DNA of 64,000 nucleotides from Anodontia alba (Eukaryota > Mollusca > Bivalvia > Lucinida > Lucinidae), in contig OZ024824.1 in NCBI GenBank assembly GCA_964016985.1, positions 124,404,303 to 124,468,302 on the forward strand, written 5' to 3'. Each line of letters starts with the position of its first letter. The stretch's first letter is position 1. Positions 51,767 to 62,280 of this stretch are shown here, piece after piece. A program made the position numbers and the translations under genes. Below the pieces are notes generated by a model, which was not told the origin of the DNA, did not search any database, and worked only from the letters and a program-made list of their open reading frames with translations.

Positions 51767-52046
51767 CGTCACGAAAACACGCCTATATAATGTTGATCCC
51801 GTTAAACCCCACTTTTACATAGTAACACTGGAGTTTACAGGGGTATAAATTATTTTTCTTATTTCTGCTCAAAGACATAGTTTGTGGGTACTCGTTAGAA
51901 CCGCCTCGCCGAGGCGGTTCTAACGAGTACCCACAATCTATGTTTTTCAGCAGAAATAAGAAAAATATCAGAGTTTTTTGTTTGAAAATTTCCAGTTTTT
52001 GGAGGTGAAATTTTCTATATATTTGAATAGGCGTGTTTTTGTAATG
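51767..52046 (-). mobile_element. CATTACG element C23
   Basis: Full-length inverted copy, CGTCACGAAAACACGCCTAT to GCGTGTTTTTGTAATG, palindrome perfect except TTTCAGCAGAAAT. Confidence 0.92.
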
Positions 52047-52229
52047 ACATATGGCGTTCGTTGTGTCATTATTTGTTTCTCATCTCTCCTTCCTTTGATA
52101 CATCCAGAAGGTTGTGCTTCGTGATTGTGGGTATTTTCTCCTATACATTTTCACAGAACGTGGTGCTCTCGATAGAGGGATATAGCATTGCACAGAGCAT
52201 CACAGCAGTCATGAAACTTATGGAAATCC

Positions 52230-52483
52230 CATTACGAAAACACGCCTATTCAAATATACTGAAATATTTACCACCAAAAAAAAAAGAAAATTTTCAGATA
52301 GAAATTCTAAAATTTTTCGTATCTCTGTTCAAAACATAGATTGTGGGTTATAACGAGTACCAACAATCTATGTATTTGAGCAGAAATAACAAAAAAATAA
52401 TGTATACCCCTGTAAACCCCAGTTTTACTATATTAAAGTGAGGTTTAAGGGGGTCAACATTATATAGGCATGTTTTCGTGATG
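52230..52483 (+). mobile_element. CATTACG element C24, inner stem deleted
   Basis: Both ends present; the palindrome reads ACATAGATTGTGGGTTATAA and CGAGTACCAACAATCTATG, so the CTCGTTAGAACCGCC..GGCGGTTC tip is gone. Confidence 0.9.
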
Positions 52484-52821
52484 TACAGTACGAAAGCTTC
52501 CAACAATTCAGATAAGAACAACAGAACTAATTCAAGGTGTAGTTATGATCGATGGCGTCATGGCAACTACCATGACTTCTCCAGCTTGAATTAGTCATTC
52601 TGTAACAAGATATGGAAACGGGCAAATGGTCAACCCTGTGTGATCAGTTAGTGGTGATTACATCCCGAAAGAAAGGGGATTTTTAAGCTGAATCAGAGCT
52701 ATCAGTCTCAGAAGCCATCAAAGCAAAGTAATATTGAAGACAATTCTCAACAGACTCCTGCCTTAGGCAGAGTGGATAATTGCTGAAAATCAAATGAATT
52801 TCCGAGCAGGAAGAAGTATTT

Positions 52822-53690
52822 TTGCATACCGACTAAGGATTTCCTCAAATTACACCGGTGCTAGCAAATCTTATCTCACACATCCTTATCTGTCCCTTGG
52901 GAAAAAATAAAAATCGAGAATTTTCACGTGTTTGGTATACACTGGTTGTATACCAAGTCACGTTACGCCATCGTTAAGGTTGACATCACTGAATGTAATG
53001 ACGCCAATAAACGTCACGGTATTGTCATCACAATATTCCGGACGTTTGAAATCGAAGTGACTGCATTATCAAAAACCAACTTTCAGAAATGAAAGGTATG
53101 TAAGAAAAAGAATCTATCATTGGTGTGAGGGACAGATAGAAAACCCGTCGCTCGGGATCACAGTCTGACATCACTCGGCAAGCCTCGTGATGCCAGACAG
53201 TAACCCTCGGGACGGATTTTTCTATCTACCCCTCACACCCATTATAGATACTTATATCCTTGCATAGCGGATAAGGATTTCCATAAATTATATCAGTGCC
53301 AGCTAATCATATCTCGCATACCCTTATCCGTCCGGTGGGAAAGATAGAAATCGAAAATTTTCACATGTTTGATATACACTGGTTGTATAGGACGTCAGGG
53401 TACGCCATCTTTAATGTTGAAGATGAACATAATGACGTCACTAAACGTCAAGGTATTGTCATCAGAATATGGCGGACGTCTGCAATCGAAGGGACTGCAT
53501 TATCAAAGACCCCCCATTCGGAAATGAAAGGTGTGCAAGAAAAAGAATCAATCATGGGTGTGAGGGGTAGACAAAACACCATCCCTCGCGATCACAATCT
53601 GACATCACTCGGCCAGCCTCGTGATACCAGACAGTAACCATCGGGACGGATTTTTCTATTTACCTCTCACACCCATGACAGATTCTTATT
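52822..53690. repeat. Tandem duplication, two units of about 437 bp
   Basis: Unit 1 (52822-53258) and unit 2 (53259-53690) share GGATTTCC..AAATTA, ATTTTCAC.TGTTTG.TATACA, CTGGTTGTATA, AACGTCA.GGTATTGTCATCA and GTGTGAGGG..AGA.AAAAC blocks in the same order at about 85-90% by eye. Each unit carries a long inner palindrome: GGTGTGAGGG...CCCTCACACC, enclosing a GACATCACTCGGC/GCCTCGTGAT turn. The 113-codon frame in unit 2 spans part of this and is not conserved as a frame in unit 1. Confidence 0.85.
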
Positions 53691-53864
53691 TTAATCAACA
53701 AATATTCAATCTAAGACATAAGAGCAAGGCAATTCAGCAATATCTCTATCTCTATGTATTTACAGACTTCAAGAATATCTTGAACAGAGTGCGACATGCA
53801 GCAATATGGGAGAAGATACCCAGGAAATGCCACAATCACGAGGAACAGTAGAAGAGATGAGGAA

Positions 53865-54224
53865 TACAGTATAACCTCAATGGCTCGAACCCGGATGGCT
53901 CGTTTACCCTGGATGATTCGAACTTTTTGTCAGTCCCTGCAAAATCCTTCCAATAGCTCAAGAAAAGAAATATTTAGGGACTTTTTCTTATTTTTGCATG
54001 GAATTGTATGTTTTCTGTACTAATTAGAATCGCGTCATCAATGCGATTCTAATGAGTACACTCAACATACAATCATTGTGTAGAAAATCGAAGCGATTTC
54101 ACTAAATTATCGCTATTTGCTCCTGAACTTGTGCCATGATTAACCCTCAGTGGCTCGAACTACCCATGTCTCGAACAAATTTCCATGGTTCCAAAGATGT
54201 TCGAGCCATTGACGTTCGACTGTA
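53865..54224. mobile_element. TA-target MITE (CAGTCGAA group), full-length
   Basis: TACAGTATAACCTCAATGGC with TCGAAC at the left; GTTCGAGCCATTGACGTTCG with ACTGTA at the right, TA at both borders (Tc1/mariner-type, inferred). At 54021-54072 the centre has the shared core: GTACTAATTAGAATCGCGTC and its partner GCGATTCTAATGAGTAC. Confidence 0.85.
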
Positions 54225-54296
54225 ATTAATGACAAAACAAAAGCCGCATATGAAACCACCGGCGCACGAACAAAGGAAAATTGCAACAGAGCAAGC

Positions 54297-54562
54297 TTTA
54301 TAAGCCAACATGTGGATTTATAAAAACTGTGTCATGACAAAACCTAGAATAAGATTTGTGCGACCTGCGAAGACTCAGATTAGCCTGTGCATCTGCACAG
54401 TCTGATCAGAGTCTTTGCTGAGCGCATGTGCCTGCTACAGCCTCCTGTCTATCCAAAGCGGGTAGAATGCGAACAATTGCCATATTTGGTGAATGTACAG
54501 GCTGATCTAAGTCTTTGCTGGTCACTCGGGTTATATTATAGGTTTCATCGTGCGCCGGCTTA
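54297..54562. mobile_element. GAGCCGG-family hairpin MITE, eroded
   Basis: TGTCATGACAAAACCTAGAA and TGCGACCTGCGAAGACTCAG at the left; GTCTTTGCTGGTCACTCGGG, AGGTTTCATCGTGCGCCGGC at the right. Two hairpins inside. Confidence 0.6.
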
Positions 54563-54680
54563 AAGCCGTGTTAGTACAGCAGTCTAACATACAAGTGGTT
54601 TATGGTCCTAGTTGAGTGAGGAAGAGAAGTCTTGTGACAACAATACTCTTCAAAATATTCCTCGAAAAATATAAATATAT

Positions 54681-54918
54681 GAGCCGGTGCATGACAAAAC
54701 CTGCAAAATGGCATTTGCGCCCAGCGAAGACTTAGATCAGACTGGGCATCTGCCCAGTCTGATCTGAGTCTTCGTTGTCCGCATGAATAAAGCTTGGGTC
54801 CTTAGCTACCCATGGAGCGTACAGCAAAGACGCTGATCAGACTGAGCGGATGCCCAGGCTTGTCTGAGTCTTCGCTGGGCGCACATGCCATTTTGTAGGT
54901 TTTGTCATGCGCTGGCTC
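54681..54918. mobile_element. GAGCCGG-family hairpin MITE, best copy
   Basis: The left end GAGCCGGTGCATGACAAAAC plus CTGCAAAATGGCATTTGCGC is mirrored by GCGCACATGCCATTTTGTAG plus GTTTTGTCATGCGCTGGCTC. Flanks ATATAT and ATATCT could be a short target duplication. Two inner hairpins carry GAAGACTTAGATCAGACTGG and AGACGCTGATCAGACTGAGC. Confidence 0.8.
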
Positions 54919-55079
54919 ATATCTGATGGCTCACAGGTCAATAAAGGAGACAATGTATTTGATTGGGCGTCATTGGTAGGCTATGTGTTGTGTTTGTGGC
55001 TCTTCCTGGGTATCTTCTACTATATGGTACTACCGGTAATATATTTTTACTGTCTTAGAAAGCTTCTAACATAGGTCTA

Positions 55080-55255
55080 GATAATGGAGGGTATCCGGTA
55101 AATATTTTTATTATTTCTCCATGAAAACATATGTTGTAGGTACTCATCAGAAGCGCCTTTGCAAAGCGCTTCTAATGAGTACCCACAGCATATGTTTTTG
55201 TGGATAAATAAAAAAAATATCAATACTTATGGATTGAAAAAAGCGCCTTAACTCG
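55080..55255. repeat. Stand-alone core palindrome
   Basis: TATTTCTCCATGAAAACATA, TGTTGTAGGTACTCATCAGA and AGCGCCTTTGCAAAGCGCTT with mirrored arms to TATGTTTTTGTGGATAAATA. Same plan and related sequence to the CATTACG core, without CATTACG ends. Confidence 0.75.
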
Positions 55256-55257
55256 TG

Positions 55258-55975
55258 CTATGTTCTAAGGATTACGTGGCAAGACAGAATTCCAGACACA
55301 GAAGTCCTGAAGGCCCCGAGGCTACAAAACGTTTTTCATGCTTAATTCAGCTGAGCATGAAATTTGTTTTGCTTATAAATCTTAAAATACCAACAAAATT
55401 TTGATTTTTTTTTCATGCTCAACTGCTCAGCTGAGTTAAGCATGAAAAAAGTTTTATAACCTCGGGACCTGAAAAGGGCAGGGATGCAGAGTGTTCATAC
55501 TCTTCTGAAATCGGCACAGTTAAGATAGACAGGCCATGTTACAAGAATGCCTGATGAACATTTGCCAAAGAAAATCCTCTATGGAGAACTACAAGTGGAA
55601 AACCGATCCCATAGTGGTCAGAAAAAGCAATACAAGGACAGACTCAAAGCCTCCCTTTATAACAAACATACGAACAGAATCATGGGAACAGATTGCACAG
55701 GGTCGAACAAAGTGGCGAGGCCTCATAAGAAAGCGTGCTGGTGAATAAGAAGCAAAAAGAATCGGCAAAGCCGAGCAGAAACGTGCTCAGCGGAAAGCCA
55801 GAGCTAAGGCATCACCAACGAAGCTTTCTTCCTCAGACCGCTCATGCTCTATCTGCAACAGGCAGTTTAGAGCTAAGACTGGTCTCATCAGCCATCTAAG
55901 AACATAAAAACAGTAACACTTCATGCATTCGATCAGGATTTGTCATTTTCAGTAATGACAAACGAACAATATCAC
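55258..55975 (+). pseudogene. LINE C-terminal fragment (same family as 24002-25650), with a MITE inside
   Basis: TWQDRIPDTEVL (55275-55310) is cut by the MITE at 55312-55467 and resumes LKRAGMQSV (55470-55495). It continues with RPCYKNA-like text, MPDEHLPKKILYGELQVENR (55547-55605) and QKKQYKDRLKASL. A remnant of the zinc-finger segment (SCSICNRQFRAK in one frame, 55848-55885) and the family 3' end GTCATTTTCAGTAATGACAA follow. 5'-truncated and frame-shifted. Confidence 0.85.
55312..55467. mobile_element. MITE with GCCCCGAGGYTAYAAAAC ends, copy 1
   Basis: GGCCCCGAGGCTACAAAACG and TTTTTCATGCTTAATTCAGC at the left; GCTGAGTTAAGCATGAAAAA, AGTTTTATAACCTCGGGA at the right. CCTGAA flanks both sides (55306-55311 and 55468-55473), a likely target duplication, because the LINE sequence has it once. 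Confidence 0.85.
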
Positions 55976-56548
55976 CGTAGGGACGGATGTGCGGGACGGG
56001 ATGGGCGGACGAACAGAGGAGCAAATTAATGCCTACTTCCACTTTGATAAATTTTCCGCCATTAAATTACAAAGGAGAGAACTTTTCTGACTTCTTGTTT
56101 GTTTTTCTGCACACCTTTTTGGGAGATAATTCTTTTTAGAGTAGAACCCTTTTCAGAAATGAGGCAGCACAATTTTGACAGGTTTGCCTGCCCTGGCAGT
56201 ATAACCATTTCTCTTAAAATTCAGTGCAGTGTTTTTTTTGTTTTTTTTTTTTGAAAAGTTGCTCCAGACAATTGAGTTTCTGAAACACTTTGGAAAGTCA
56301 AATAAGTGTCTAAAGATATTACCAGTACAACTGTGGATACGAAACATATTTTGAGAATACGAATCTTTGTAGCATGTACGTACATGTACAGACTGGCTTT
56401 CAACGGCATGTTCTTTTATTTCAAATGGCTATCCTGAAGGGCGGTGAAGACACTTATCTGGTTACAAAAATGTGCAGATTTATTTGGTCTCCTTCCGTTC
56501 ATGTTGGCTTTGATGATCGTTTCGCTGATTGCATATCACATCGCAGTG

Positions 56549-56774
56549 TTAACCCATTAAAGACTGAATAAGCTCCTCCATACTATATATTGGAATAGCT
56601 CATTTTCGATTTTAGGTATGTCGGGCTATATGATGTAGATATTCCTAAAGAAAAATGGTTGAACTATGCAAACAGTGGAGACCCTGATCAGACGCCGCGT
56701 TCTGTGGCGTCTGATCTGGGTCTGCACTGTTTGCCAATTACCCGTTTAGGGGTCTCCAGCCTTCAATGGGTTAA
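56549..56774. mobile_element. TTAA-target hairpin MITE (TTAACCCATT group)
   Basis: TTAACCCATTAAAGACTGAA to CAGCCTTCAATGGGTTAA with TTAA borders. Hairpin 56666-56736: GCAAACAGTGGAGACCCTGA, inner AGACGCCGCGTTCTGTGGCG, partner CTGGGTCTGCACTGTTTGCC. Confidence 0.8.
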
Positions 56775-57006
56775 CTTAATCAAAGCAATACAGCCTTAGA
56801 ATAATAATACAGTATGTATTATTACAGCACACAAGAAAACACTTGACAGGGAAAACATACCAGCCTCTATATCCCTTGAGTTATCCCTACAAGTATAAGT
56901 GAACATACCCAGGAAATGCCGAAAACGAAGAACAGCCCCACAGAGGAACCAAAAGAAGGGGAGATGAGGATTGAGGAACAAATAATTACAAAACAAACAC
57001 TACTTT

Positions 57007-57104
57007 CCCAGCAAACACACGACGTCCAAACAACATCGTTACAACGTCGCTGCAACGTCGTGACGTTGCAGCGACGTTGTTGCGACGTTGTGTGTTTGCT
57101 AGGA
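57007..57104. mobile_element. CCCAGCAAACAC palindromic MITE, copy 4
   Basis: CCCAGCAAACACACGACGTC through TACAACGTCGCTGCAACGTC with a mirrored arm ending GTTGTGTGTTTGCTAGG. Confidence 0.8.
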
Positions 57105-57224
57105 TGAAACCACAGATGCGCAAACAAAGAACAGTTGCATCTGAGGAACCGCCTTGGAATGGTCTTTCTTTACATAAGTCTAACTCAATACAACAAGTAT
57201 CTATCCACGGTACCTATTCGAGCA

Positions 57225-57386
57225 GGCCCCGAGGTTATAAAACGTTTTTCATGCTCGGCTCAGCTGATACAGGCTATTGTTGGCATTTTCAAATCTATAA
57301 GCGTGTTGGCATTTTCAAATTTATAAGCAGAGAAAATTTCATGTTCAGTTGAGTTGAGCATTAAAACAGTTTTATTACCTCGGGGC
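57225..57386. mobile_element. MITE with GCCCCGAGGYTAYAAAAC ends, copy 2
   Basis: GGCCCCGAGGTTATAAAACG with TTTTTCATGCTCGG at the left; GTTTTATTACCTCGGGGC at the right. The middle has a short duplication (GTTGGCATTTTCAAATCTAT / GTTGGCATTTTCAAATTTAT). Confidence 0.8.
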
Positions 57387-57399
57387 ATGGATTGTTTTA

Positions 57400-57616
57400 G
57401 CCTTTCACAACCGAGTTTCTGAAGTGGACTATTCCATCATAGAGTTTGGATATGTGCTTCGTTACGAATAGGGATATTAAAGACAAATCAAGACAGACCG
57501 GCAAACAGTACTAGTGTGGATCGAGATGAGACGGCTTATAATGAGCCATCTCATCTGGATCTACACGGGTTGCAGAAGAATCTGTCTCGATCTACAGGGT
57601 CGAAAGGGTCCATACT
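57400..57616. mobile_element. Hairpin MITE related to 61595-61818
   Basis: TTTAGCCTTTCACAACCGAG to GGGTCGAAAGGGTCC. Hairpin 57503-57572 with GAGACGGCTTATAATGAGCC. Internal text matches 61595-61818 (TGGACT.TTCCATC; TTTGGA.ATGT). Confidence 0.6.
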
Positions 57617-58389
57617 CTATTAATAAGTTGATGCATTACTGAATCCTATTTTAATAATCGTAATTTCTGCGACCATTAAAGGCTCCATATTCCTAAAAAT
57701 TCGACATTTTGTTATCCAAGAAAGGTTTTATAAGTTGAGATATGGTATTAATACAATCAAAAAATATGGCACCTGACAGCCTGTAAAATTTCAATTAGTC
57801 TCTCGTTCTTGAACTGGATCAGAAATGAAATGATTTTTTTATCAAACCACTGAATTAATGTTGCCACCGCTTTCTACGGAATTATTTTGCATATAGGGAT
57901 GACTCACGGAAATATTGCAAACTTGCACGCAAGCGTACGGAGTACTTTACCATTTCAAATTATTAAATATTTTAACATCCACATGACATTTTGAAATTGG
58001 TCTGAACTTTCTCCTGTTACCGGAAACTGAAATTAATCTAGTTTGTATAGCTTTGCCTTGATAAACATGGCCAATTGCTATATGTGAACAGTGATTCTCT
58101 TGTTTCTTTGAGGGAATTAGTGCAGTTTCAAGGGGGGTAACACGACTGTCGCTATCCTATAAGGGTTTACTCTAAAAGGAAAGAGATTCTACCCCTGGGG
58201 GGCAAATATTTTCCTTTGTAGAGTAGACGCTTTACAGAAGGAGTTTGGTATATAGAAAAGGAAATAGGAAAAAGTCGCAAAAATAACTGTTTCCCTTGTA
58301 AACTATGGCGGCATATCTAACAACCATAATTAGCCAACATAATCATTGGATATTATAACTCTTTGCAACAAAATATGTCGTATCCTATC
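57617..58389. other. No gene; CTCTAAAAGG repeat near 58180
   Basis: 58170-58240 has TACTCTAAAAGGAAAGAG and its inverted partner TCCTTTGTAGAGTAGA. Otherwise nothing I can support. Confidence 0.4.
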
Positions 58390-58488
58390 TAGCATTCTAC
58401 TTAAATCTATATTGGACCGTTATCGGCCTGACAGGAATCCTGTCAGGCCAATAATGGTCCGATATAGATTTAAGTAGAATGCTTGCTA
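58390..58488. mobile_element. Small palindromic MITE, GGACCGTTATCGGCC variant, copy 4
   Basis: TAGCATTCTACTTAAATCTA, TTGGACCGTTATCGGCCTGA, turn CAGGAATCCTG, and mirrored arms to AAGTAGAATGCTTGCTA. Inner arms differ from the other three copies, on both sides together. Confidence 0.85.
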
Positions 58489-58775
58489 CGTTCTTATTTC
58501 CCAACGATACCATATGTTGAGCTACGCATTAGAATCGCCCCTAATGTGTTCATGAAGTTATATGCATTCTGTGGTAACAAAGGGCAAACATTGGTGACAA
58601 AATGCGCAGGCATTTAATATGGCGTTTTTTTCGAATTACGCTTTTCTCAGGCGTGGGTAATGTGCACATTCATTGTCTGACATTGTCGACTGTAATAGCT
58701 ATGCTTGCCTAATATTATAGGTCTGCACATAATGGAAATAACAAAGCTACAATCAGCATAATACAGTCGAATTTC
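58489..58775. other. Core-palindrome remnant and a CAGTCGAA end
   Basis: CATATGTTGAGCTACGCATT and AGAATCGCCCCTAATGTGTT (58510-58555) look like a collapsed core palindrome. TACAGTCGAATTTC at 58762-58775 is the end of a CAGTCGAA-group MITE cut off by C25. Confidence 0.5.
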
Positions 58776-59045
58776 CATTACAAAAACAAGCCTATTCAAA
58801 CATATAGAACATTACAACTCCGAAAACTGAAAATTTTCAGATAATGTGTTTTTCACATTTCTGCTCAAAACATTGATAGTGGGTACTCGTTTGAACCGCC
58901 TCAGCGAGGCGGTTCTAACGAGTACCTACAATCTATGTTTTTGACCAGAAATAAGAAAAATAATGTATACCCTTGTAAACCCCAGTTTTACTATATAAAA
59001 GGGGGATTTAAGGGGTCAAAATTATATAGGCAGGTTTTCATGACG
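58776..59045 (+). mobile_element. CATTACG element C25
   Basis: CATTACAAAAACAAGCCTAT to GCAGGTTTTCATGACG; several mismatches, one of the more diverged full-length copies. Confidence 0.88.
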
Positions 59046-59119
59046 GCTCACATTGTCGATTGTTATAGGGGAGGGGGGGGGGGGTCCTGCAAAAAGTTTT
59101 GTCACTGGGTTCGGATTGC

Positions 59120-59272
59120 TTCAGTGCTACGTTCTATCAAACATATTTTTATTGCAAACCTTCAAAGTATTCCCCCTTTGCTGAAACACATTTTTGTAAT
59201 TTTTTCGCGAAAAGCAGATAAATAGTCTTCTTTTGGTATCTGTTGGAGACACTGATAAATAGCGCTGCCAAG
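59120..59272 (-). pseudogene. mariner-like transposase, C-terminal end
   Basis: On the minus strand 59266-59130 reads LGSAIYQCLQQIPKEDYLSA and FREKITKMCFSKGG, the usual end of mariner-type transposases. Together with 60387-61010 it makes one transposase gene, split by the LINE at 59273-60386. Confidence 0.75.
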
Positions 59273-60386
59273 AGACTTTCTAGACGTATACTTATACTCT
59301 CGACCTCTAAATATTATTGCTGACGATGTCAATATTCAATCCGTTAGTAAACAGAAACTCCTTGGTGTTTATATCGATGAACACCTTTCTTGGTCTGCCC
59401 ATATAGACCACTTATGCTCCCTTATCTCATCTAAAATATCTCTATTACGCCAGTTAGCAACGTATGTACCGACACATATTCAAAAAGTTTACTATCAGGG
59501 GTATATTCTTCCTTATATTGATTATGGCTCTGTTACCTGGGGGTCAGCCTCTGTAACTAATATTGAACGCATATCCAAGCTGCAAAAACGCGCTGCTCGA
59601 ATCATCCTGCGAGCAAATTACGATACCCCATCAGTAGATATGTTCAGTCAGCTGGGATGGCTGTCAATTCCGGACAGACTTAAATATAATAAGGCTGTCT
59701 TGACATACCGAGCAATAAATAATTTATCCCCTGAATATATAACACAACTTCTAAAACCAGTATCCGAGGTACACACTCTTAACCTCAGGTCATCAGAAAA
59801 TGGCTCACTTTATGTGCCGAAAGCACGGACAGCACTTTTTGATGGCTCTTTTTCGTGTTCCGCACCAAGACTATGGAATGCTCTACCTCAAACAGTAAAA
59901 ACATCGGGGTCACTCTCTACCTTTAAGCAGTCTCTTAAAGCAACATTTTAACCCTTATAAAATGTCTTTAACTATGATTTTAAATGATATACCATGTGTA
60001 AAATTATCGCTGAAACCGTTATTGTAACTGAATTGAGAGCTTTTATGACCTAGCATAATTGTTTTAGATATTGGTTTTATGCGCTCGTCAAATCTTAAAG
60101 CACTTACAAAAACTGTGATAACATACAGATTTGTCTTTGATATAATTCAGTGCCATGTTTGGTTTTAAATCACTTGCACATACCTGTTAGCACTTTTATT
60201 TGATAAAAACTTTATACAAGCATTCACTTCGCTACAAGCTACTTTTATCCCATGAATTTCTTAGCTGTTAGTTAAGTCTTGTTGTATACATATAAATTTT
60301 AGTTAGAGGACCACAATGTAGAATAGTTATTTATAGCTAATTGTGTCATCCTCTTTAAACATTGTTTAAATAAATAAATAAATAAA
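59273..60386 (+). mobile_element. LINE 3' part with an open C-terminal frame (CR1/Jockey-like group)
   Basis: A frame open from about 59280 to the stop at 59951 (some 223 codons, no start) encodes the end of a LINE RT ORF: PLNIIADDVNIQSVSKQKLL (59304 on), GVYIDEHLSW, HIQKVYYQGYILPYIDYGSV (59480-59535), KLQKRAARIILRANYDTPS, FSQLGWLSIPDRLKYNKAVL, LSPEYITQLLKPV, and a SFSCSAPRLWNALPQTVK..FK end. A 435-bp 3' region follows with AGAGGACCACAATGTAG and TCATCCTCTTTAAACA, then a TAAA tail at 60364-60386. It is 5'-truncated but undamaged in frame, so this is probably a young insertion. It sits inside the mariner gene; TTTC beside both ends may be a short target duplication. Confidence 0.85.
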
Positions 60387-61010
60387 AATTTCCAGAAAGC
60401 ATTTTCTTAAGCCTTGGAAATAAAAAGAACACAGGGACTCAGGTTAGGTGAATAAGGTGGATGGTTTAAAACTTTCTCCTTTTCAGAAGCCAAAAAAAAA
60501 AAAAAAAGACATAACAACTCATATTTACGAGAGGAGGCGTTGTCATGTAGAAGGTGGACTCCTGACCATCCTTTGCTTGGTCGCTTCTTATTGTAAAAAA
60601 CTCTTTCACTTTCTTCAGTACAGAATTCTTGTAGAATCGGCCAGTGACTGTATGACCAGATGGACAAGGCACTTGAACGACTGGCCCTCTTGAATTGAAG
60701 AAAATTGCATACAACATCTTTTTCGAACTTATGGTTCTCTTGGCAATACACGGGCGTTTTTTATCTTTTCGCTTCCATTGCTTATTATCAGCCCTTCTTT
60801 GTGGCTCAAACGTGCACCCAGGTTTCATCACCTGTTAGCAAGTTAGAAATAAACAGACTATTACAGCCTTTGTATGTTTTCAAAAGTTCCCGGGCACTTT
60901 TAATGCGTTGTGTCGTTTGCTCCTCAGTAAGCAAATGAGGTACCCACCTAGCGCAAATCTTTCTCAACCTATTAGCCTAATAGTGACAGAACTTTTTGCA
61001 CGACCCTCGT
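60387..61010 (-). pseudogene. mariner-like transposase, catalytic part
   Basis: On the minus strand: a damaged segment corresponding to the TEEQ..RI..ARELLKTYKG region (60945-60870), LLTGDETWVHV split by a frame change (first catalytic D, about 60840-60820), NKQWKRKDKKRPCIAKRTIS, HTVTGRFYKNSVL, LLHDNAS (second D, about 60545) and NHPPYSPNLSPCVLF (60440-60415), where the third catalytic D of the PCDYF motif is replaced by V. The poly(T)/K-rich slippage site near 60495-60508 shifts the frame. Dead copy, interrupted at 60386 by a LINE. No terminal inverted repeats could be assigned. Confidence 0.8.
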
Positions 61011-61041
61011 ACTCTTGCGCATCCTTGGCGTTACTGTGTGA

Positions 61042-61240
61042 GCCATCCCATGACAAAACCAGCAAATGGCATGTGCTCCCATTGAATACTCAGATTAGCC
61101 TGGGCATCCGCCCAGTTTGATCATAGTCTTCGCTGTGCGCTCAGTGGGTAGCTAAGGACCAAAGCTTTTTTCATGCGGACAGCTAACACTCTGATCAGAC
61201 TGGGCTGATGCAGTTTACACAGACTTGTTAACGTGATAAA
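61042..61240. mobile_element. GAGCCGG-family hairpin MITE, right end missing
   Basis: GTGTGAGCCATCCCATGACA, AAACCAGCAAATGGCATGTG; hairpins at 61085-61135 and 61170-61215. The right terminal arm is not found. Confidence 0.6.
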
Positions 61241-61594
61241 AACGGTGCAGGTTTGTGCAAGCTACTTCACGGTTGCGCTATTATATCATGAAGACCAAAG
61301 TTTTACATGTTTCTGAAGTTTATTCATTTAGAAAAAGAAAACAAAAGCAATTTCCAGTCCAACAAAGTCCTTTTATTAGCCGTTTAATTTATGCAACTAA
61401 AAAAAAGAAGTATAAAATAATTATATGCCAGGCAAGAATTTTTCTGGAGACTGAGTATCGCCAAATAATAGCAAGGTTTTGTACAAATGTAACAAGCAGT
61501 GCCTATGGACTATAGTTGTGTAAGTCCTTCCAGGGGTTATGTGTCTTACATCTGCATCAGTTGTTGATAATGGATACCCTCATAACAGACAGTA
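61241..61594. other. No gene recognised
   Basis: An 86-codon plus-strand frame has no domain I know. Confidence 0.4.
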
Positions 61595-61818
61595 TTAACC
61601 CTTTCACCCCTACCCCTAAGTTTATGAACTGGACTCTTCCATCGCTGAATTTGGACATGTCCATTGTTGCAAATAGGGAATTCAATCCAAACACAAAAGC
61701 AGAAAAGCAAACAGTGCAGTTCCAGATGAGACGGCTCATTATGAGCCGTCTCATCTGGATCTACACTGTTTGCATAAGCATAAGCATGCGTTTGAGTCTG
61801 CAGGGATGACTGGGTTTA
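61595..61818. mobile_element. TTAA-type hairpin MITE with perfect hairpin
   Basis: TTAACCCTTTCACCCCTACC at the left; GGGATGACTGGGTTTAG at the right (one change from TTAA). Hairpin 61706-61775: GCAAACAGTGCAGTTCCAGA, TGAGACGGCTCATTATGAGC, partner CATCTGGATCTACACTGTTT. Confidence 0.75.
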
Positions 61819-62111
61819 GCCGTATCGTGTCGGCCATTGTAGCATTTACAATGTCAATAGCAGATATGCGATCTGCCGTTCTTCTGCGTTGACCAGCTAA
61901 CATACTCTAGATGATAATATAGCATGTATGTGCCAGCCAATGAGAAAAGGGTCGTTATCACGTCTGCGACCAACAAAGGCTCAAGCACTAGGGGCCTTAA
62001 GGAAGCATCAGGCAAAATTCCATATCTTTGACGCATTAAGGGGCTTCCTATATCTATCTAAAGATTAACAAATCGGACACTTCTAAGTACTATGTTCTTG
62101 TGTGACGGCTC

Positions 62112-62114
<3 letters not shown>

Positions 62115-62194
<80 letters not shown>
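62115..62194. repeat. (TA)n microsatellite, 80 bp
   Basis: Pure TA repeat. Confidence 0.97.
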
Positions 62195-62196
<2 letters not shown>

Positions 62197-62280
62197 TTGG
62201 GAGAAGGGGCATAACATCTAACAAAAATCTTTTTGGTAGCACTGGACCCAGAAAGGATGCTGACATGATAGGCGTTAAAC

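Noticed and set aside
51748..52065. Apparent 14-16-bp duplication around C23 (CATATGAGGCGTTTCG / CATATGGCGTTCG)
   Set aside because: It would argue for a long target duplication, but it holds for this copy only, is imperfect, and disagrees with the four sites where the empty site can be inferred.
52061..52339. 92-codon plus-strand frame
   Set aside because: Its second half is CATTACG element C24; the first half has no recognisable feature.
53296..53637. 113-codon plus-strand frame
   Set aside because: It lies in unit 2 of a tandem duplication; the corresponding region of unit 1 does not keep the frame, so there is no sign of coding.
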